A stretch of 43,459 bases of DNA from an uncultured Colwellia sp. (GCA_913057925.1 CAJXPG010000014.1:1-43459); one strand, 5' to 3'; positions 7,487 to 17,353 are shown, counted from the stretch's first letter. Notes: generated by a model not told the origin, from the letters alone. Numbers and translations are program-made.

Positions 7487-8827
7487 ATGAACAATAAACA
7501 AACAGATTTATCACTTTCGCAACAAAATACTTTGCTTAACTTTGACAAAGAGAATGTCTGGCACCCATATACCTCAATGTCAGATCCTTTACCTAGTTAC
7601 CTAGTTGACAGTGCTTTTGGGGTAAATATTAATTTAGCCAGCGGCGAAACCTTGATTGATGGTATGTCTTCTTGGTGGTCGGTATTGCATGGCTATAACC
7701 ACCCAAAACTTAATCAGGCGCTTGAGCAACAAGCAAGTAAAATGTCTCATGTGATGTTTGGTGGGCTAACTCATCAAAGTGCGATTAGCCTATGTGAAAA
7801 GTTGATCACCTTAACACCTCAGGGTCTTGATAAAGTATTTCTGTCAGATTCTGGTTCGGTAAGTGTTGAAGTTGCCATGAAAATGGCTCTGCAATATCAA
7901 CATGCAAAGGCGCACAAACAAAAGCAGCCATTAACGAAGACTAAATTAATGACTGTGCGTAATGGTTATCACGGTGACACCTTTGCCGCCATGTCAGTAT
8001 GTGACCCTGTCACTGGCATGCATCAAATTTTCGAGCAAGTGTTGATGAAACACTACTTTGCACCTGCACCACAAAGTAAGTTTAATGAATCATGGTCAAG
8101 CGAAGACGTTACAGAGCTCAAAGCATTGTTTGCGAATCACCATGAAGAGCTAGCGGCATTTATCATTGAGCCCATTGTTCAAGGTACTGGAGGAATGCGC
8201 TTCTATCATCCTGAATATTTAAAAGCCTGCCGTAATTTATGTAACAAATATGATGTGTTGTTAATCGTTGATGAAATTGCCACAGGCTTTGGCCGAACAG
8301 GTAAGTTATTTGCTTGCGAATGGGCAGATATTTCCCCTGATATTATGTGTCTAGGTAAAACCCTGACTGGCGGATATATCACACTTGCTGCAACACTGTG
8401 TACAGCGCATATTGCCGAAACAATAAGTAAAGGAGAAGCGGGATGTTTTATGCATGGCCCTACTTTTATGGGAAATGCCCTCGCTTGTGCGGTTGCTAAC
8501 GCTAGCATAGATTTATTACTTGAAAATGACTGGCAAAAACAAGTTAAAGGCATTGAAAAGCACTTAAGTACCATGCTTTTACCTTTAGTTCAGCATGAGC
8601 GCGTTAAAGACACCCGTGTATTAGGTAGTATTGGCGCTGTTGAGTGCAAACAAAGTGTTAATGTTGCACAGATTCAAAAACGGTTTGTGGAATTAGGTGT
8701 TTGGATCAGGCCGTTTGGTCAGCTTATTTATATTATTCCACCGTTAATCATTGAACCTGAACAAATAACCACCCTGGTTAGTGCGATAGCGACAGTACTT
8801 GATGAGGATGATTGCTTTAACCCTTAA
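7487..8827 (+). CDS. bioA: Adenosylmethionine-8-amino-7-oxononanoate aminotransferase
   Basis: BioA transfers the amino group of S-adenosylmethionine to 8-amino-7-oxononanoate, giving diaminopelargonate for BioD. The 446-residue class III aminotransferase has the BioA hallmarks: VWHPYTSM near the N-terminus, DGMSSWWSVLHGYNHP, the IVDEIATGFGRTG segment with the PLP-contacting Asp, and the Schiff-base lysine in CLGKTLTGGY. It diverges from bioB. The candidate operator abuts the ATG and no ribosome site is visible, so translation initiation may be weak or leaderless-like. Confidence 0.96.
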   Translation: MNNKQTDLSLSQQNTLLNFDKENVWHPYTSMSDPLPSYLVDSAFGVNINLASGETLIDGMSSWWSVLHGYNHPKLNQALEQQASKMSHVMFGGLTHQSAISLCEKLITLTPQGLDKVFLSDSGSVSVEVAMKMALQYQHAKAHKQKQPLTKTKLMTVRNGYHGDTFAAMSVCDPVTGMHQIFEQVLMKHYFAPAPQSKFNESWSSEDVTELKALFANHHEELAAFIIEPIVQGTGGMRFYHPEYLKACRNLCNKYDVLLIVDEIATGFGRTGKLFACEWADISPDIMCLGKTLTGGYITLAATLCTAHIAETISKGEAGCFMHGPTFMGNALACAVANASIDLLLENDWQKQVKGIEKHLSTMLLPLVQHERVKDTRVLGSIGAVECKQSVNVAQIQKRFVELGVWIRPFGQLIYIIPPLIIEPEQITTLVSAIATVLDEDDCFNP

Positions 8828-8847
8828 GCAAATTAACTAATTACTTT

Positions 8848-8869
8848 GAGCAGTTAACCTTAGCTGCTC
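8848..8869. terminator. Weak hairpin after bioA
   Basis: GAGCAG/CTGCTC pairs across a 10-base loop and is followed on the plus strand by AAGATAATTTTATTT. It is a possible but weak terminator between bioA and the convergent membrane-protein gene. Confidence 0.35.
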
Positions 8870-8891
8870 AAGATAATTTTATTTCAATAAT

Positions 8892-9290
8892 TTATTGCGG
8901 TTTGATTAAGATATATACCAACCACGCCATATTAATGATCAGTAAAAACCATAAATTATATTGCGCATTATCACTGCGCCTGCGGCTACGATACTTATCG
9001 ACCATCATAGCCAAATAGCTGCCTAAACCACTTAACCACAACATAATATATAAATACCCAGTTAAGGGTGTTAACCAAAATTGCCGTATCTCAATATCGT
9101 AATAGCGCAAAACACCATAGTCTTTATCAGGTGCTGCATAATAAGACATAACTAAAGCAATAATGAAAAGTAGCCAACTACTTAGCACTAGTATTGATTT
9201 GGTATAGCTCCAAACGTCAGTAGCTTTTCTTCTTTCTTGCCTAGGAGTATGCTGACTTTTTCCCGCGTTTATTTCTGTCATTTCAGCCAA
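8892..9290 (-). CDS. Conserved inner-membrane protein, 132 aa
   Basis: I do not recognise a named family. A charged N-terminus of about 28 residues (NAGKSQHTPRQERRKATD) precedes three hydrophobic segments near residues 30-50, 75-95 and 112-130. An Arg-rich loop (DKYRSRRRSDN) lies before the last one. This suggests a small three-helix inner-membrane protein with a cytoplasmic N-terminal tail. It converges on bioA and diverges from asnS, so it is probably transcribed alone. Confidence 0.7.
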   Translation of the reverse strand: MAEMTEINAGKSQHTPRQERRKATDVWSYTKSILVLSSWLLFIIALVMSYYAAPDKDYGVLRYYDIEIRQFWLTPLTGYLYIMLWLSGLGSYLAMMVDKYRSRRRSDNAQYNLWFLLIINMAWLVYILIKPQ

Positions 9291-9538
9291 TTTCGTCTAT
9301 TTATGTGCTTTTAACCAAAATTGTTAATCTTGATTGCAATTAAGCGTTGCATTTACGCCTTGTCACGGTAACATATCACCCCATTTTTAGTGAATACCAA
9401 TTCCAATAAATTTTCTATCAGCTTAGCGGTGTTGTTGTAAAGTAATCCTTTTACTCGAGAACAAGCTTAGTCGTAATAATTAATAACATTGGTATACAAC
9501 AAATTTCAATCCATTTGATAAGAATAAGAGGTCATTAG

Positions 9539-10939
9539 ATGTCAGTTATAGCAATTACTGATGTGTTAGCAGGCAAGTTCCCTGTTAATGAAAGCATTAC
9601 CGTACACGGTTGGATCAGAACTCGCCGCGACTCAAAAGCCGGTATCTCATTTTTAGCATTACATGACGGTTCATGTTTTGATGCTATCCAAGCCATTGTA
9701 CCTAATGAACTCGATAATTATGAATCTGATGTGCTTAAATTGACCACAGGTTGCTCAGTAAAAGTGACCGGTATTTTGGTTGAATCTCCAGGTAAAGGCC
9801 AAGCTTTTGAAATTCAGGCAACTGAAGTTGAAGTGTTAGGTTTAGTAGAAGATCCTGATACTTACCCAATGGCGGCAAAACGTCATAGTATTGAGTTTTT
9901 ACGTGAACAAGCTCATTTACGCGCCCGTACCAACATTGGTGGTGCAGTAACTCGTGTACGTAACTGTTTAGCACAAGCGGTTCACAGGTTCTTGCACAGT
10001 AAAGGTTATTTTTGGATCAGCACTCCCCTTATTACAGGTAGTGACTGTGAAGGTGCTGGCGAAATGTTCCGTGTAAGTACTTTAGATATGGAAAACTTAC
10101 CACGTAACGATGAAGGCAAGGTTGATTACAACCAAGACTTTTTTGGTAAAGAAACTTTCTTAACGGTATCTGGTCAATTAAACGTAGAAACTTACTGTAA
10201 CGCTTTATCTAAAGTTTATACTTTTGGACCAACATTTAGAGCGGAAAACTCTAATACCACACGTCATTTGGCTGAATTTTGGATGGTAGAGCCTGAAATC
10301 GCTTTCGCAGATTTAGCAGATGCCGCTGATTTAGCAGAAGAAATGCTGAAATATGTCTTTAAAGCGGTACTTGAAGAGCGTGCTGATGATATGGCCTTCT
10401 TCCAACAACGTGTTGATAAAACAGTACTTGAGCGTTTAGATTCAGTTATCAACAGCGAATTCGTTCGTTTAGATTACACTGACGCGATTACTATTTTAGA
10501 AAACTGTGATAAGAAATTCGAAAACCCAGTATCTTGGGGTGTAGATTTAAATTCTGAACATGAACGTTACTTAGCTGAAGAGCACTTTAACGGTCCTGTC
10601 GTTTTACAAAACTACCCGAAAGATATTAAGTCTTTCTACATGCGTCTAAATGACGACGGTAAAACGGTTGCTGCGATGGATATCTTAGCACCAGGTATTG
10701 GTGAAATCATTGGCGGTAGCCAACGTGAAGAACGTCTTGATGTATTAGATAGTCGTTTAGAAGAAATGGGCTTAGATGTAGCTGATTACGGTTGGTACCG
10801 AGACTTACGTCGTTACGGCACCGTACCTCATTCAGGTTTTGGTTTAGGTTTTGAGCGTTTAGTGGCTTATGCTACCGGTATGCAAAACGTACGTGACGTA
10901 ATTCCATTCCCAAGAACACCAAACAACGCGGCATTCTAA
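9539..10939 (+). CDS. asnS: Asparaginyl-tRNA synthetase
   Basis: This class IIb aminoacyl-tRNA synthetase charges tRNA-Asn in the cytoplasm. The 466 residues have an N-terminal OB-fold anticodon-binding domain ([12 protein letters not shown], about residues 20-100). The catalytic domain follows, with motif 2 at [22 protein letters not shown] and motif 3 at [10 protein letters not shown] near the C-terminus. Length matches E. coli AsnS. An AAGAGG ribosome site sits nine bases upstream, and a strong terminator follows 20 bases after the stop. Confidence 0.98.
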   Translation: MSVIAITDVLAGKFPVNESITVHGWIRTRRDSKAGISFLALHDGSCFDAIQAIVPNELDNYESDVLKLTTGCSVKVTGILVESPGKGQAFEIQATEVEVLGLVEDPDTYPMAAKRHSIEFLREQAHLRARTNIGGAVTRVRNCLAQAVHRFLHSKGYFWISTPLITGSDCEGAGEMFRVSTLDMENLPRNDEGKVDYNQDFFGKETFLTVSGQLNVETYCNALSKVYTFGPTFRAENSNTTRHLAEFWMVEPEIAFADLADAADLAEEMLKYVFKAVLEERADDMAFFQQRVDKTVLERLDSVINSEFVRLDYTDAITILENCDKKFENPVSWGVDLNSEHERYLAEEHFNGPVVLQNYPKDIKSFYMRLNDDGKTVAAMDILAPGIGEIIGGSQREERLDVLDSRLEEMGLDVADYGWYRDLRRYGTVPHSGFGLGFERLVAYATGMQNVRDVIPFPRTPNNAAF

Positions 10940-10959
10940 TTTACTTTAGAATAGCTTGT

Positions 10960-10992
10960 AAAAAAGGCGACCATCAGGTCGCCTTTTTTTTT
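10960..10992 (+). terminator. Intrinsic terminator of asnS
   Basis: AAAAAAGGCGACC pairs with GGTCGCCTTTTTTTTT across an ATCA loop, giving a G+C-rich stem with a long T tract on the plus strand. Confidence 0.93.
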
Positions 10993-11084
10993 ATAAACTG
11001 ATACTTACCGAAACTTCTCTTGGCATTAACCCTATATTCCCCGGACACTGATTCTGTTTACTTCAAAAGGTTACTTCTAAGAGG

Positions 11085-11681
11085 TTACTTCCAAAAGGTC
11101 ACTTTATCTTGATAGCTTTTGGCTGGTTTGAGGTTCAATGCTTTAGTTGGCGTGCCAATATATAAAAAACCGGCAATGTCATTACCCTCTGATAAACCTA
11201 AACCAGTTTTAACGACATCGTTATAAGCGAGATCACCCGTTCGCCACATTGCACCGTAACCTAAAGCAAAAGCAGCCATTTGCATTGCTTGCGCACAACA
11301 TCCTGCAGCAACGAGTTGCTCTTGCTGTGGCACCTTATTATGTTCAGTATATTGCGTTGAAATCACAATAATCATTGGCGCACGAAAAGGCATTTTGGCA
11401 ACTTTCGCCATTTTCTCATTAAAGGCATGCTCGTCTATACTAGTGCCTTCTACCAAACCTGCGTTAGTGGTTAAATCTAGGCTTGTCGCTTCAACATAAA
11501 GCTCACTTAATCGCTGTAAACCTTCACCGGAAATAACATGAAAGTGCCAAGGTTTTAAACCAGCATGATCTGGCACTCGCATACCAGCAGATAACAACAT
11601 TTCAACATGTTCATCATTTGGCGCTGGCGCGGTTAACAATGGCGTTGATTGTCTTTGTAATAATAATTCAATAGCGTTCAT
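11085..11681 (-). CDS. ydjA: YdjA-type nitroreductase family protein
   Basis: This is a 198-residue flavin oxidoreductase of the minimal nitroreductase group. It resembles E. coli YdjA closely along its length: the N-terminal MNAIELLLQRQS, AGMRVPDHAGLKPWHFHVI for FMN binding, PFRAPMIIVIS, QEQLVAAGCCAQAMQMAAFALGYGAMWR and GFLYIGTP. It probably uses FMN and NAD(P)H; the physiological substrate of YdjA is unsettled. In E. coli ydjA neighbours sppA and ansA, and the same set lies within 6 kb here. Confidence 0.88.
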   Translation of the reverse strand: MNAIELLLQRQSTPLLTAPAPNDEHVEMLLSAGMRVPDHAGLKPWHFHVISGEGLQRLSELYVEATSLDLTTNAGLVEGTSIDEHAFNEKMAKVAKMPFRAPMIIVISTQYTEHNKVPQQEQLVAAGCCAQAMQMAAFALGYGAMWRTGDLAYNDVVKTGLGLSEGNDIAGFLYIGTPTKALNLKPAKSYQDKVTFWK

Positions 11682-11868
11682 AAGATACTTCTAACAAATG
11701 GATATATTTAAAGTTTATCGTTAACTTAACTTAAGTGCACGTCTGTGAAGGTAATTTATGTCGATAAATTTAAATTTATTGAATAGTAATAATTCTCCTT
11801 GACTTAATTTTGACCAGCCGCCACTATTCATTTATTAGAAACACTATCACCAAGTTTAGATATAACTC

Positions 11869-12000
11869 ATGCAAACTAACTTACTCACATTGATTGAACA
11901 TAAAATCACTAAAGCGGTAGCATTTAGCTGTCTACTCGTGGTCAATCGACTGTGGCAAGTTAAACGCCATAATATTTGGCCCCCCTTTGCGGAGTATTAA
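11869..12000 (+). CDS. Possible 43-aa leader peptide or small protein
   Basis: An open frame of 43 codons begins MQTNLLTLIEHKITKAVAF and ends NIWPPFAEY. It has no convincing ribosome site, which lowers confidence. It is followed 36 bases later by a strong terminator hairpin and then, 80 bases on, by the EamA transporter gene. Its last codons contain TTTGCGG, the same heptamer as the 3' arm of that hairpin, so the region could fold in two ways. Alternatives are an unrelated small protein or part of a small RNA. Confidence 0.35.
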   Translation: MQTNLLTLIEHKITKAVAFSCLLVVNRLWQVKRHNIWPPFAEY

Positions 12001-12036
12001 ATTTACCTTAATCAACTAGATTAAACAGTTCACTTT

Positions 12037-12070
12037 AAAGCCGCAGAAACTAACGTTTGCGGCTTTTTTG
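12037..12070 (+). terminator. Intrinsic terminator, possible attenuator
   Basis: AAAGCCGC...AAAC pairs with GTTT...GCGGCTTT, closed by a TAAC loop and followed by TTTTTTG. It lies upstream of the EamA gene, so it either ends a small transcript or attenuates the transporter. A second TTTGCGG at 11986-11992 could pair with its 5' arm (CCGCA). Confidence 0.75.
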
Positions 12071-12150
12071 TTTGTATTCACCGAAAACCGCAATTACCGG
12101 CATCTATTTCAATCAACTAAGCGATTTTTTAAACGAAAAGGAGAATAACA

Positions 12151-13047
12151 ATGTCAGTGACAATTGCCTACTTGGCGGTGCTATTAATATGGTCAACCAC
12201 CCCACTGGGTATCGTATGGAGTAGCGAATCAATTAGTCCAAGTTTAGCGGTACTACTTAGAATGGTGATTGCCTTAATTCTTGGTGCATTAGTTATTATG
12301 ATTCGTAAAATAAATATTCCATGGCACAAGCAGGCATTGAAACTCTATAGCTATTCTGCCCTTGGTATTTTTGGCGGCATGATGTGTTCATATTTGGCTG
12401 CACAATATATGTCATCAGGTGTTATTTCATTGGTTTTTGGTCTGTCACCTGTACTATCGGCCTTACTAGCTAAAAGGATCCTTGCTGAGCCTAATATCAG
12501 TGGTATTAGAAAAGTATCTATGGCTATTTCATTACTTGGTCTTGCCATTGTTTGTTCTAACAATTTTACCTTGGCTGAAAATGGCATTTACGGCATTGTC
12601 TTTATTTTGTTAGCGGTGTTCTTCTTTAGCCTTAGTGGTGTGTTAGTTAAAAGTGTTCCTTTAGCTATTCATCCATTAGCGACTACGGTTGGCTCGTTAA
12701 GTTTTGCCACGCCAATGTTTTTGATCACTTGGTTATTACTTGATGGCACATTAGGGTTGGAACAATGGCAAGCAAGGTCTATTTGGGCAACATTATATTT
12801 AGGGGTATTTGGCTCGTTAATCGGCTTTTATGCTTACTTTACGGTATTACAAAAACTTTCAGCAAGTACCGTTACTTTAATCACGTTGATAACGCCCGTT
12901 GTCGCAATAAGTTTAGGCGCCTTGTTAAATGCCGAGACAATAGATGCCACGTTAATGATAGGTGCCTTTCTTGTACTATTAGGCTTAAGTATTTACCATT
13001 TTGGCGATAAATTCCCGCGATTAAAACAGAAACAAGTAAGTAATTAA
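12151..13047 (+). CDS. EamA/DMT-family transporter
   Basis: This 298-residue inner-membrane protein has about ten hydrophobic helices arranged as two five-helix EamA repeats. The first opens with AYLAVLLIWSTTPLGIVW, a common DMT start, and the second begins near residue 148 (YGIVFILLAVFFFSLSGVLVK). Family members export metabolites or amino acids; the substrate here cannot be told. An AAAAGGAG ribosome site precedes the ATG. A strong terminator shared with the convergent DoxX gene follows. Confidence 0.9.
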   Translation: MSVTIAYLAVLLIWSTTPLGIVWSSESISPSLAVLLRMVIALILGALVIMIRKINIPWHKQALKLYSYSALGIFGGMMCSYLAAQYMSSGVISLVFGLSPVLSALLAKRILAEPNISGIRKVSMAISLLGLAIVCSNNFTLAENGIYGIVFILLAVFFFSLSGVLVKSVPLAIHPLATTVGSLSFATPMFLITWLLLDGTLGLEQWQARSIWATLYLGVFGSLIGFYAYFTVLQKLSASTVTLITLITPVVAISLGALLNAETIDATLMIGAFLVLLGLSIYHFGDKFPRLKQKQVSN

Positions 13048-13075
13048 CGCGAACATTAACAATGGTTTCTGTAAT

Positions 13076-13115
13076 AAAAAAGCCGAACAGTATTTAACAC
13101 TGTTCGGCTTTTTTT
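13076..13115. terminator. Bidirectional terminator (EamA / DoxX)
   Basis: AAAAAAGCCGAACAGT and ACTGTTCGGCTTTTTTT form a long stem around a short A+T loop, with A and T tracts on both sides. It lies between two convergent genes. Confidence 0.92.
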
Positions 13116-13173
13116 AGTTATGATTATTAAGATTTATTTAAGTACCTTCAACTTGAGTTAGATGCATCAAGGA

Positions 13174-13872
13174 TTAACTAAAGTGTTTCTTTTCAATTAA
13201 AAAGCGTTCACTAATATAATGATCAACACTGGTATATCTGCCGGCCCCGATAAAGAAGAGCGCTAACAGCATGATGAAATAAGTCACTGAAAACTCGACG
13301 CCATTATTTAACACAACGATATTCCCTTGCTGATAAAGCCACTCAGTATTACCATTTTCTTCAAGTAATTCCTTCATTTTTTCTAACCGTATCGCGGTTT
13401 GCTCACTATTTTCCAAACTGGCATTGGCACTCTCTCCCCCTAACCAAGTGACAACTTTCGCTGGACTAATATCTGCGTTGGTTGGCGTTATGGCAAACCA
13501 ACCATTTTCAGCGTGTACGGTAGTTGCTGCAACAATCATGGTAAACATCAACGGAATTGAAATTAGTCGAGTGAAAACACCAACAAGTAACAACCAGCCA
13601 CCAAGAAATTCGACTAGGATGACTAAGTTAGCTAATAGCGCAGGAAAAGGTAAACCCAGTCCCCAATCACTATTACCAAACCAGGCAATGATATTAGGAT
13701 CTGCCATGATCGCACTGAACCCTGTAACCTCTTCGCTTAGTAATTGGGTTTTACTATAACCTGCCATGATGAATACCGGTGCTAAATATAATCGAAGCAG
13801 TAATGCGGGTATGCCATCAAACAGCTTAAGCTTGGCTAAAAAGCATTGGTAATAATATTGTAAAGTTTGCAT
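13174..13872 (-). CDS. DoxX-family membrane protein
   Basis: The 232-residue protein has a DoxX-type start (LLLRLYLAPVFIMAGYSKTQ) and about four hydrophobic segments. The second (LLANLVILVEFLGGWLLLVGVFTRL) is typical of DoxX/DoxD-like proteins. A hydrophilic stretch at about residues 125-190 before the last helix is longer than in short DoxX proteins and is probably periplasmic. DoxX proteins are linked to quinone redox or thiol stress in some bacteria, but no specific role can be assigned. It sits between the EamA gene and sppA. Confidence 0.85.
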   Translation of the reverse strand: MQTLQYYYQCFLAKLKLFDGIPALLLRLYLAPVFIMAGYSKTQLLSEEVTGFSAIMADPNIIAWFGNSDWGLGLPFPALLANLVILVEFLGGWLLLVGVFTRLISIPLMFTMIVAATTVHAENGWFAITPTNADISPAKVVTWLGGESANASLENSEQTAIRLEKMKELLEENGNTEWLYQQGNIVVLNNGVEFSVTYFIMLLALFFIGAGRYTSVDHYISERFLIEKKHFS

Positions 13873-14100
13873 GATCTTCTCTAAAAAATAACATAGGGCT
13901 AAGCAATAAGAACGCTCTACGGGGTAAATAATTTCAATTTTCTTTGTAATTACAACTAAATAGTTATTGATAACGCCCTATCAGATAATCAAAGCATAAT
14001 TAGTTACATTCTTGCCACAGTGAGTTGTTAAATTCTCGTTATTATTAAGGTAGTATAGCGATGAATAACAATTTTAATTTAACCTATTTAAGAAAATTAT

Positions 14101-16011
14101 ATGAATAATAATCCAGGCATTATAAAACGGATCTTTTCTTCCCTGTGGCGAGTATTAAGCTTTACACGCTCTGTGGTAGTAAACCTTGTATTTTTTATCC
14201 TTCTTTTTGCCTTCATTGGCGTTCTTTCAAGTGGTGATGAAACTGTTACCGTACCGGCAAAAACGGCGCTTGTTTTAAACCTTGTTGGTGATGTTGTTGA
14301 ACAAAAACGCGAAGTTGATCCGATGGAGGCCTTCTTAACTGAGGCAATGGAACAACGCGAAGAGAATCCAGAAGTTCTTTTAGCTGACATTATTGATGTT
14401 ATTGCTAAAGCAAAAAAAGATGATCGGGTAGAAATATTAGTTCTACAACTCCAAGGACTAAATCGCACTGGTTTAACTAAGTTACAAGATATTGCCAAAG
14501 CCTTGGAAGACTTTAAAAGCTCAGGCAAGCAAGTTATTGCCTTAGGTGATCAGTTTTCACAAGATCAATATTACCTCGCTAGTACAGCTAATAACATTTG
14601 GCTAAACCCTCAAGGCTTTATGTTACTTGAAGGCTACGGACGATATAAAATGTACTTTAAATCGGCATTAGAAAAACTTGCTGTTAATCAGCATGTCTTT
14701 CGTGTAGGTACCTTTAAGTCAGCGGTTGAACCTTACCTGCGTGATGACATGTCACCCGCGGCCAAAGAAGCCAATAAACTATGGCTAGCTGACTTATGGC
14801 AACAATACAAAGAAGATGTTGCTGCCCGTCGTGGTTTTACCGTGGAAAATTTTGATGAAAATATTGATAACTTGCTCAGTAAGTTTGAAAAAGCCAACAG
14901 TAGCTTCGCTCATTATGCCCTAGAAAATAAATGGGTTGATCAACTTAAAACACGTCAAGAGATGCGCACCGAGTTGATTGATTTAGTTGGAACCAATAAA
15001 AAAGGCGACAGTTATAGCCACATTGGTTATAAAAACTATATGGCGGCAACAAGCTCTACTTTAGATGAAGCACCTGAAATAACAGATATCGTGACAGATA
15101 AAGTTGCTATCATTGTTGCCAAAGGTACGATTTTAGATGGTACACAAAAGCCAGGTACTATTGGTGGCGACTCTACCGCAAAATTACTGCGTAAAGCGCG
15201 TAAAAATGATGAAGTAAAAGCAGTTGTCCTGCGTGTTGATAGTCCAGGTGGTAGTGCTTATGCCTCAGAAATAATTCGTCAAGAAGTCGAGTTATTGAAA
15301 GAAGCAGGCAAACCTGTCATTGCCTCTATGGGGACATATGCAGCTTCTGGCGGTTACTGGATATCAGCGCCTGCTGATAAGATTTACGCGGCACCTTCTA
15401 CCATTACAGGCTCTATCGGTATTTTTGGTATGATGATGACATTTGAAGACTCACTGAGCAAAGTTGGTATACATACCGATGGTGTCGGTACGACAGACAT
15501 CGCCGGTTTTGGCCCTACCCAAGCGCTAACGCCTGGTATGGCAAGTTTATTCCAACTTTCTATTAATAAAGGTTATCAGGAGTTCATTCAACTTGTCGCA
15601 ACTAATCGTAATATGACATTAGAGCAAGTCGATGCGATTGCCCAGGGACGTGTTTGGTCTGGTAAAAAAGCCAAAGAGCTTGGTTTAGTTGATGAATTAG
15701 GTACTTTAACTGATGCCGTTGTCGCTGCAGCAAGTCTTGCCAAGCTTGAACAATATGACACCTTACTCGTTGAAAAAGAACAATCATCACGCAATAAGTT
15801 AATGCAACAGTTATTAGGTAACTCTGCAAATATTGTTAGTTTGTTCACTTCAGAGCAAGAACAAGTAAATGTTGAGCTAGCAACGATAGCCGTTAGCAAT
15901 AAGCCATTAGCGCAACTTGTTAGCACAATGAAAGCTGAGTTAATGCAAGTTAATCAGTTTAACGATCCACAAGGTCGTTATACATTATGTGTTGCATGTA
16001 GCCAAAATTAA
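14101..16011 (+). CDS. sppA: Signal peptide peptidase SppA, 67K type
   Basis: SppA degrades signal peptides left in the inner membrane after secretion. The 636 residues fit the long form with two tandem ClpP-like halves. An N-terminal anchor (VVVNLVFFILLFAFIGVL, about residues 22-41) fixes it in the membrane facing the periplasm. The general-base lysine lies in the N-terminal half (RVGTFKSAVEPYLRDDM). The nucleophile serine lies in the C-terminal half (YAASGGYWIS), after DSPGGSAYAS. Both parts of the Ser-Lys dyad are intact. ansA follows, as in E. coli. Confidence 0.96.
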   Translation: MNNNPGIIKRIFSSLWRVLSFTRSVVVNLVFFILLFAFIGVLSSGDETVTVPAKTALVLNLVGDVVEQKREVDPMEAFLTEAMEQREENPEVLLADIIDVIAKAKKDDRVEILVLQLQGLNRTGLTKLQDIAKALEDFKSSGKQVIALGDQFSQDQYYLASTANNIWLNPQGFMLLEGYGRYKMYFKSALEKLAVNQHVFRVGTFKSAVEPYLRDDMSPAAKEANKLWLADLWQQYKEDVAARRGFTVENFDENIDNLLSKFEKANSSFAHYALENKWVDQLKTRQEMRTELIDLVGTNKKGDSYSHIGYKNYMAATSSTLDEAPEITDIVTDKVAIIVAKGTILDGTQKPGTIGGDSTAKLLRKARKNDEVKAVVLRVDSPGGSAYASEIIRQEVELLKEAGKPVIASMGTYAASGGYWISAPADKIYAAPSTITGSIGIFGMMMTFEDSLSKVGIHTDGVGTTDIAGFGPTQALTPGMASLFQLSINKGYQEFIQLVATNRNMTLEQVDAIAQGRVWSGKKAKELGLVDELGTLTDAVVAAASLAKLEQYDTLLVEKEQSSRNKLMQQLLGNSANIVSLFTSEQEQVNVELATIAVSNKPLAQLVSTMKAELMQVNQFNDPQGRYTLCVACSQN

Positions 16012-16035
16012 ACACTTAGCTTAATCATGTAAAGC

Positions 16036-16069
16036 AAAAAGGTAGTTGCCAAGGTAACTGCCTTTTTTT
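16036..16069 (+). terminator. Intrinsic terminator of sppA
   Basis: AAAAAGGTAGTTGCC pairs (with one G-T) with GGTAACTGCCTTTTTTT and ends in a T tract on the plus strand. It separates sppA from ansA, which therefore needs its own promoter. Confidence 0.88.
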
Positions 16070-16265
16070 CATCTGAAGAAAAACACAGTCACCAATGCAC
16101 TTAATGAAAGCCAATAAAGCATTAACAGATCCCCACCCTATTATTAAATTGGCATAATTCGACTAAAAGAACCTTAACTGAACCTACTCACAATGATGGT
16201 AACTGTGATGCTAGCTAAGATATAATGTACAAATATAAGTAAATTAATAATAAAGCATTAAAATT

Positions 16266-17282
16266 ATGACAAAGAAAAGAATTTACGTTGCCTACACAGG
16301 TGGCACCATAGGTATGATGCAAAGTACGCAAGGCTTTGTGCCTGCAAAAGGCCATTTGACCGAATCGATCAATGCCTTACCAGAGTTTCATCGCAGTGAA
16401 ATGCCTACTTTTACTATCAGTGAATATAGTCCATTGATTGACTCGTCAAATATGACGCCAAGCGATTGGCAACGCATTGCTGACGATATTAAAGCAAACT
16501 ATGATGATTATGATGGTTTTGTGGTGCTACATGGCACAGATACCATGGCATACACCAGCTCTGCATTATCTTTTATGTTTGAAAACCTCAGTAAACCGGT
16601 CATAGTTACCGGCTCACAAATTCCATTAAGCCAATTGCGCTCTGATGGACAAGTTAATGTGTTAAACGCGTTATACATTGCGGCCAATTATCCCATTAGT
16701 GAAGTTAGCCTGTTTTTTAATAACAAACTTTACCGTGGTAACCGTTGTATTAAAGCCTACGCCGATGGTTTTAATGCCTTTGACTCGCCTAATATGCCAG
16801 TGTTACTCGAAGCCGGTATAAATATTCAACTTGGTGCAGGAAAGATAACCGAGGCAGTAAACGACATTGCGCCATTGCAACTGTCTACCATTACACCTCA
16901 GCCTGTAGGCGTGGTTCACTTGTATCCAGGTATCAGTAGTGAAGTCATTGAAAATGTCATAAAGCAACCAGTCAAAGCTTTAATATTGAGAAGTTATGGC
17001 GTCGGCAATGCACCACAAGATAAAGCGCTACTTGCCTGTTTAGCTAAAGCCAAAGCAGCGGGTATTGTTGTGGTCAATTGTAGCCAATGTATTAAAGGAA
17101 AAGTGAATATGTCGGGTTATGCTACAGGGAATGCATTAAGTGAAGCGGGTGTGATTAGTGGCCATGACATGACACTCGAAGCGACGTTAACTAAATTGCA
17201 TTACTTACTCAGCAAAAATATTAGTTACCAAGAGATATGTGAGAAAATGGAACAAAACCTTAGGGGCGAATTAAGCCTGTAG
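16266..17282 (+). CDS. ansA: Type I (cytoplasmic) L-asparaginase
   Basis: AnsA hydrolyses L-asparagine to aspartate and ammonia. The 338-residue protein has both catalytic threonine motifs: YTGGTIGM near residue 10 and LHGTDTMAYTSSAL near residue 89, the latter with the Asp and a nearby Lys of the acid-base set. There is no signal peptide, which separates it from the periplasmic high-affinity AnsB. Length matches E. coli AnsA. The neighbourhood with sppA is conserved in many gammaproteobacteria. Confidence 0.95.
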   Translation: MTKKRIYVAYTGGTIGMMQSTQGFVPAKGHLTESINALPEFHRSEMPTFTISEYSPLIDSSNMTPSDWQRIADDIKANYDDYDGFVVLHGTDTMAYTSSALSFMFENLSKPVIVTGSQIPLSQLRSDGQVNVLNALYIAANYPISEVSLFFNNKLYRGNRCIKAYADGFNAFDSPNMPVLLEAGINIQLGAGKITEAVNDIAPLQLSTITPQPVGVVHLYPGISSEVIENVIKQPVKALILRSYGVGNAPQDKALLACLAKAKAAGIVVVNCSQCIKGKVNMSGYATGNALSEAGVISGHDMTLEATLTKLHYLLSKNISYQEICEKMEQNLRGELSL

Positions 17283-17333
17283 CGCTAGCCTCTATAACAT
17301 TCTTCTCGAAAAAGATTACAACCATTTACTCAG

Positions 17334-17353
17334 TGTCGGCGCTAGTGCCGACA
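17334..17353. terminator. Hairpin between ansA and the 2H-like gene
   Basis: TGTCGGC and GCCGACA pair around a 6-base loop between two convergent genes. There is no T tract, so terminator function is only possible. Confidence 0.4.

Noticed and set aside
8206-8574. 122-aa minus-strand frame inside bioA
   Set aside because: It is a shadow of the bioA coding sequence with no independent support.
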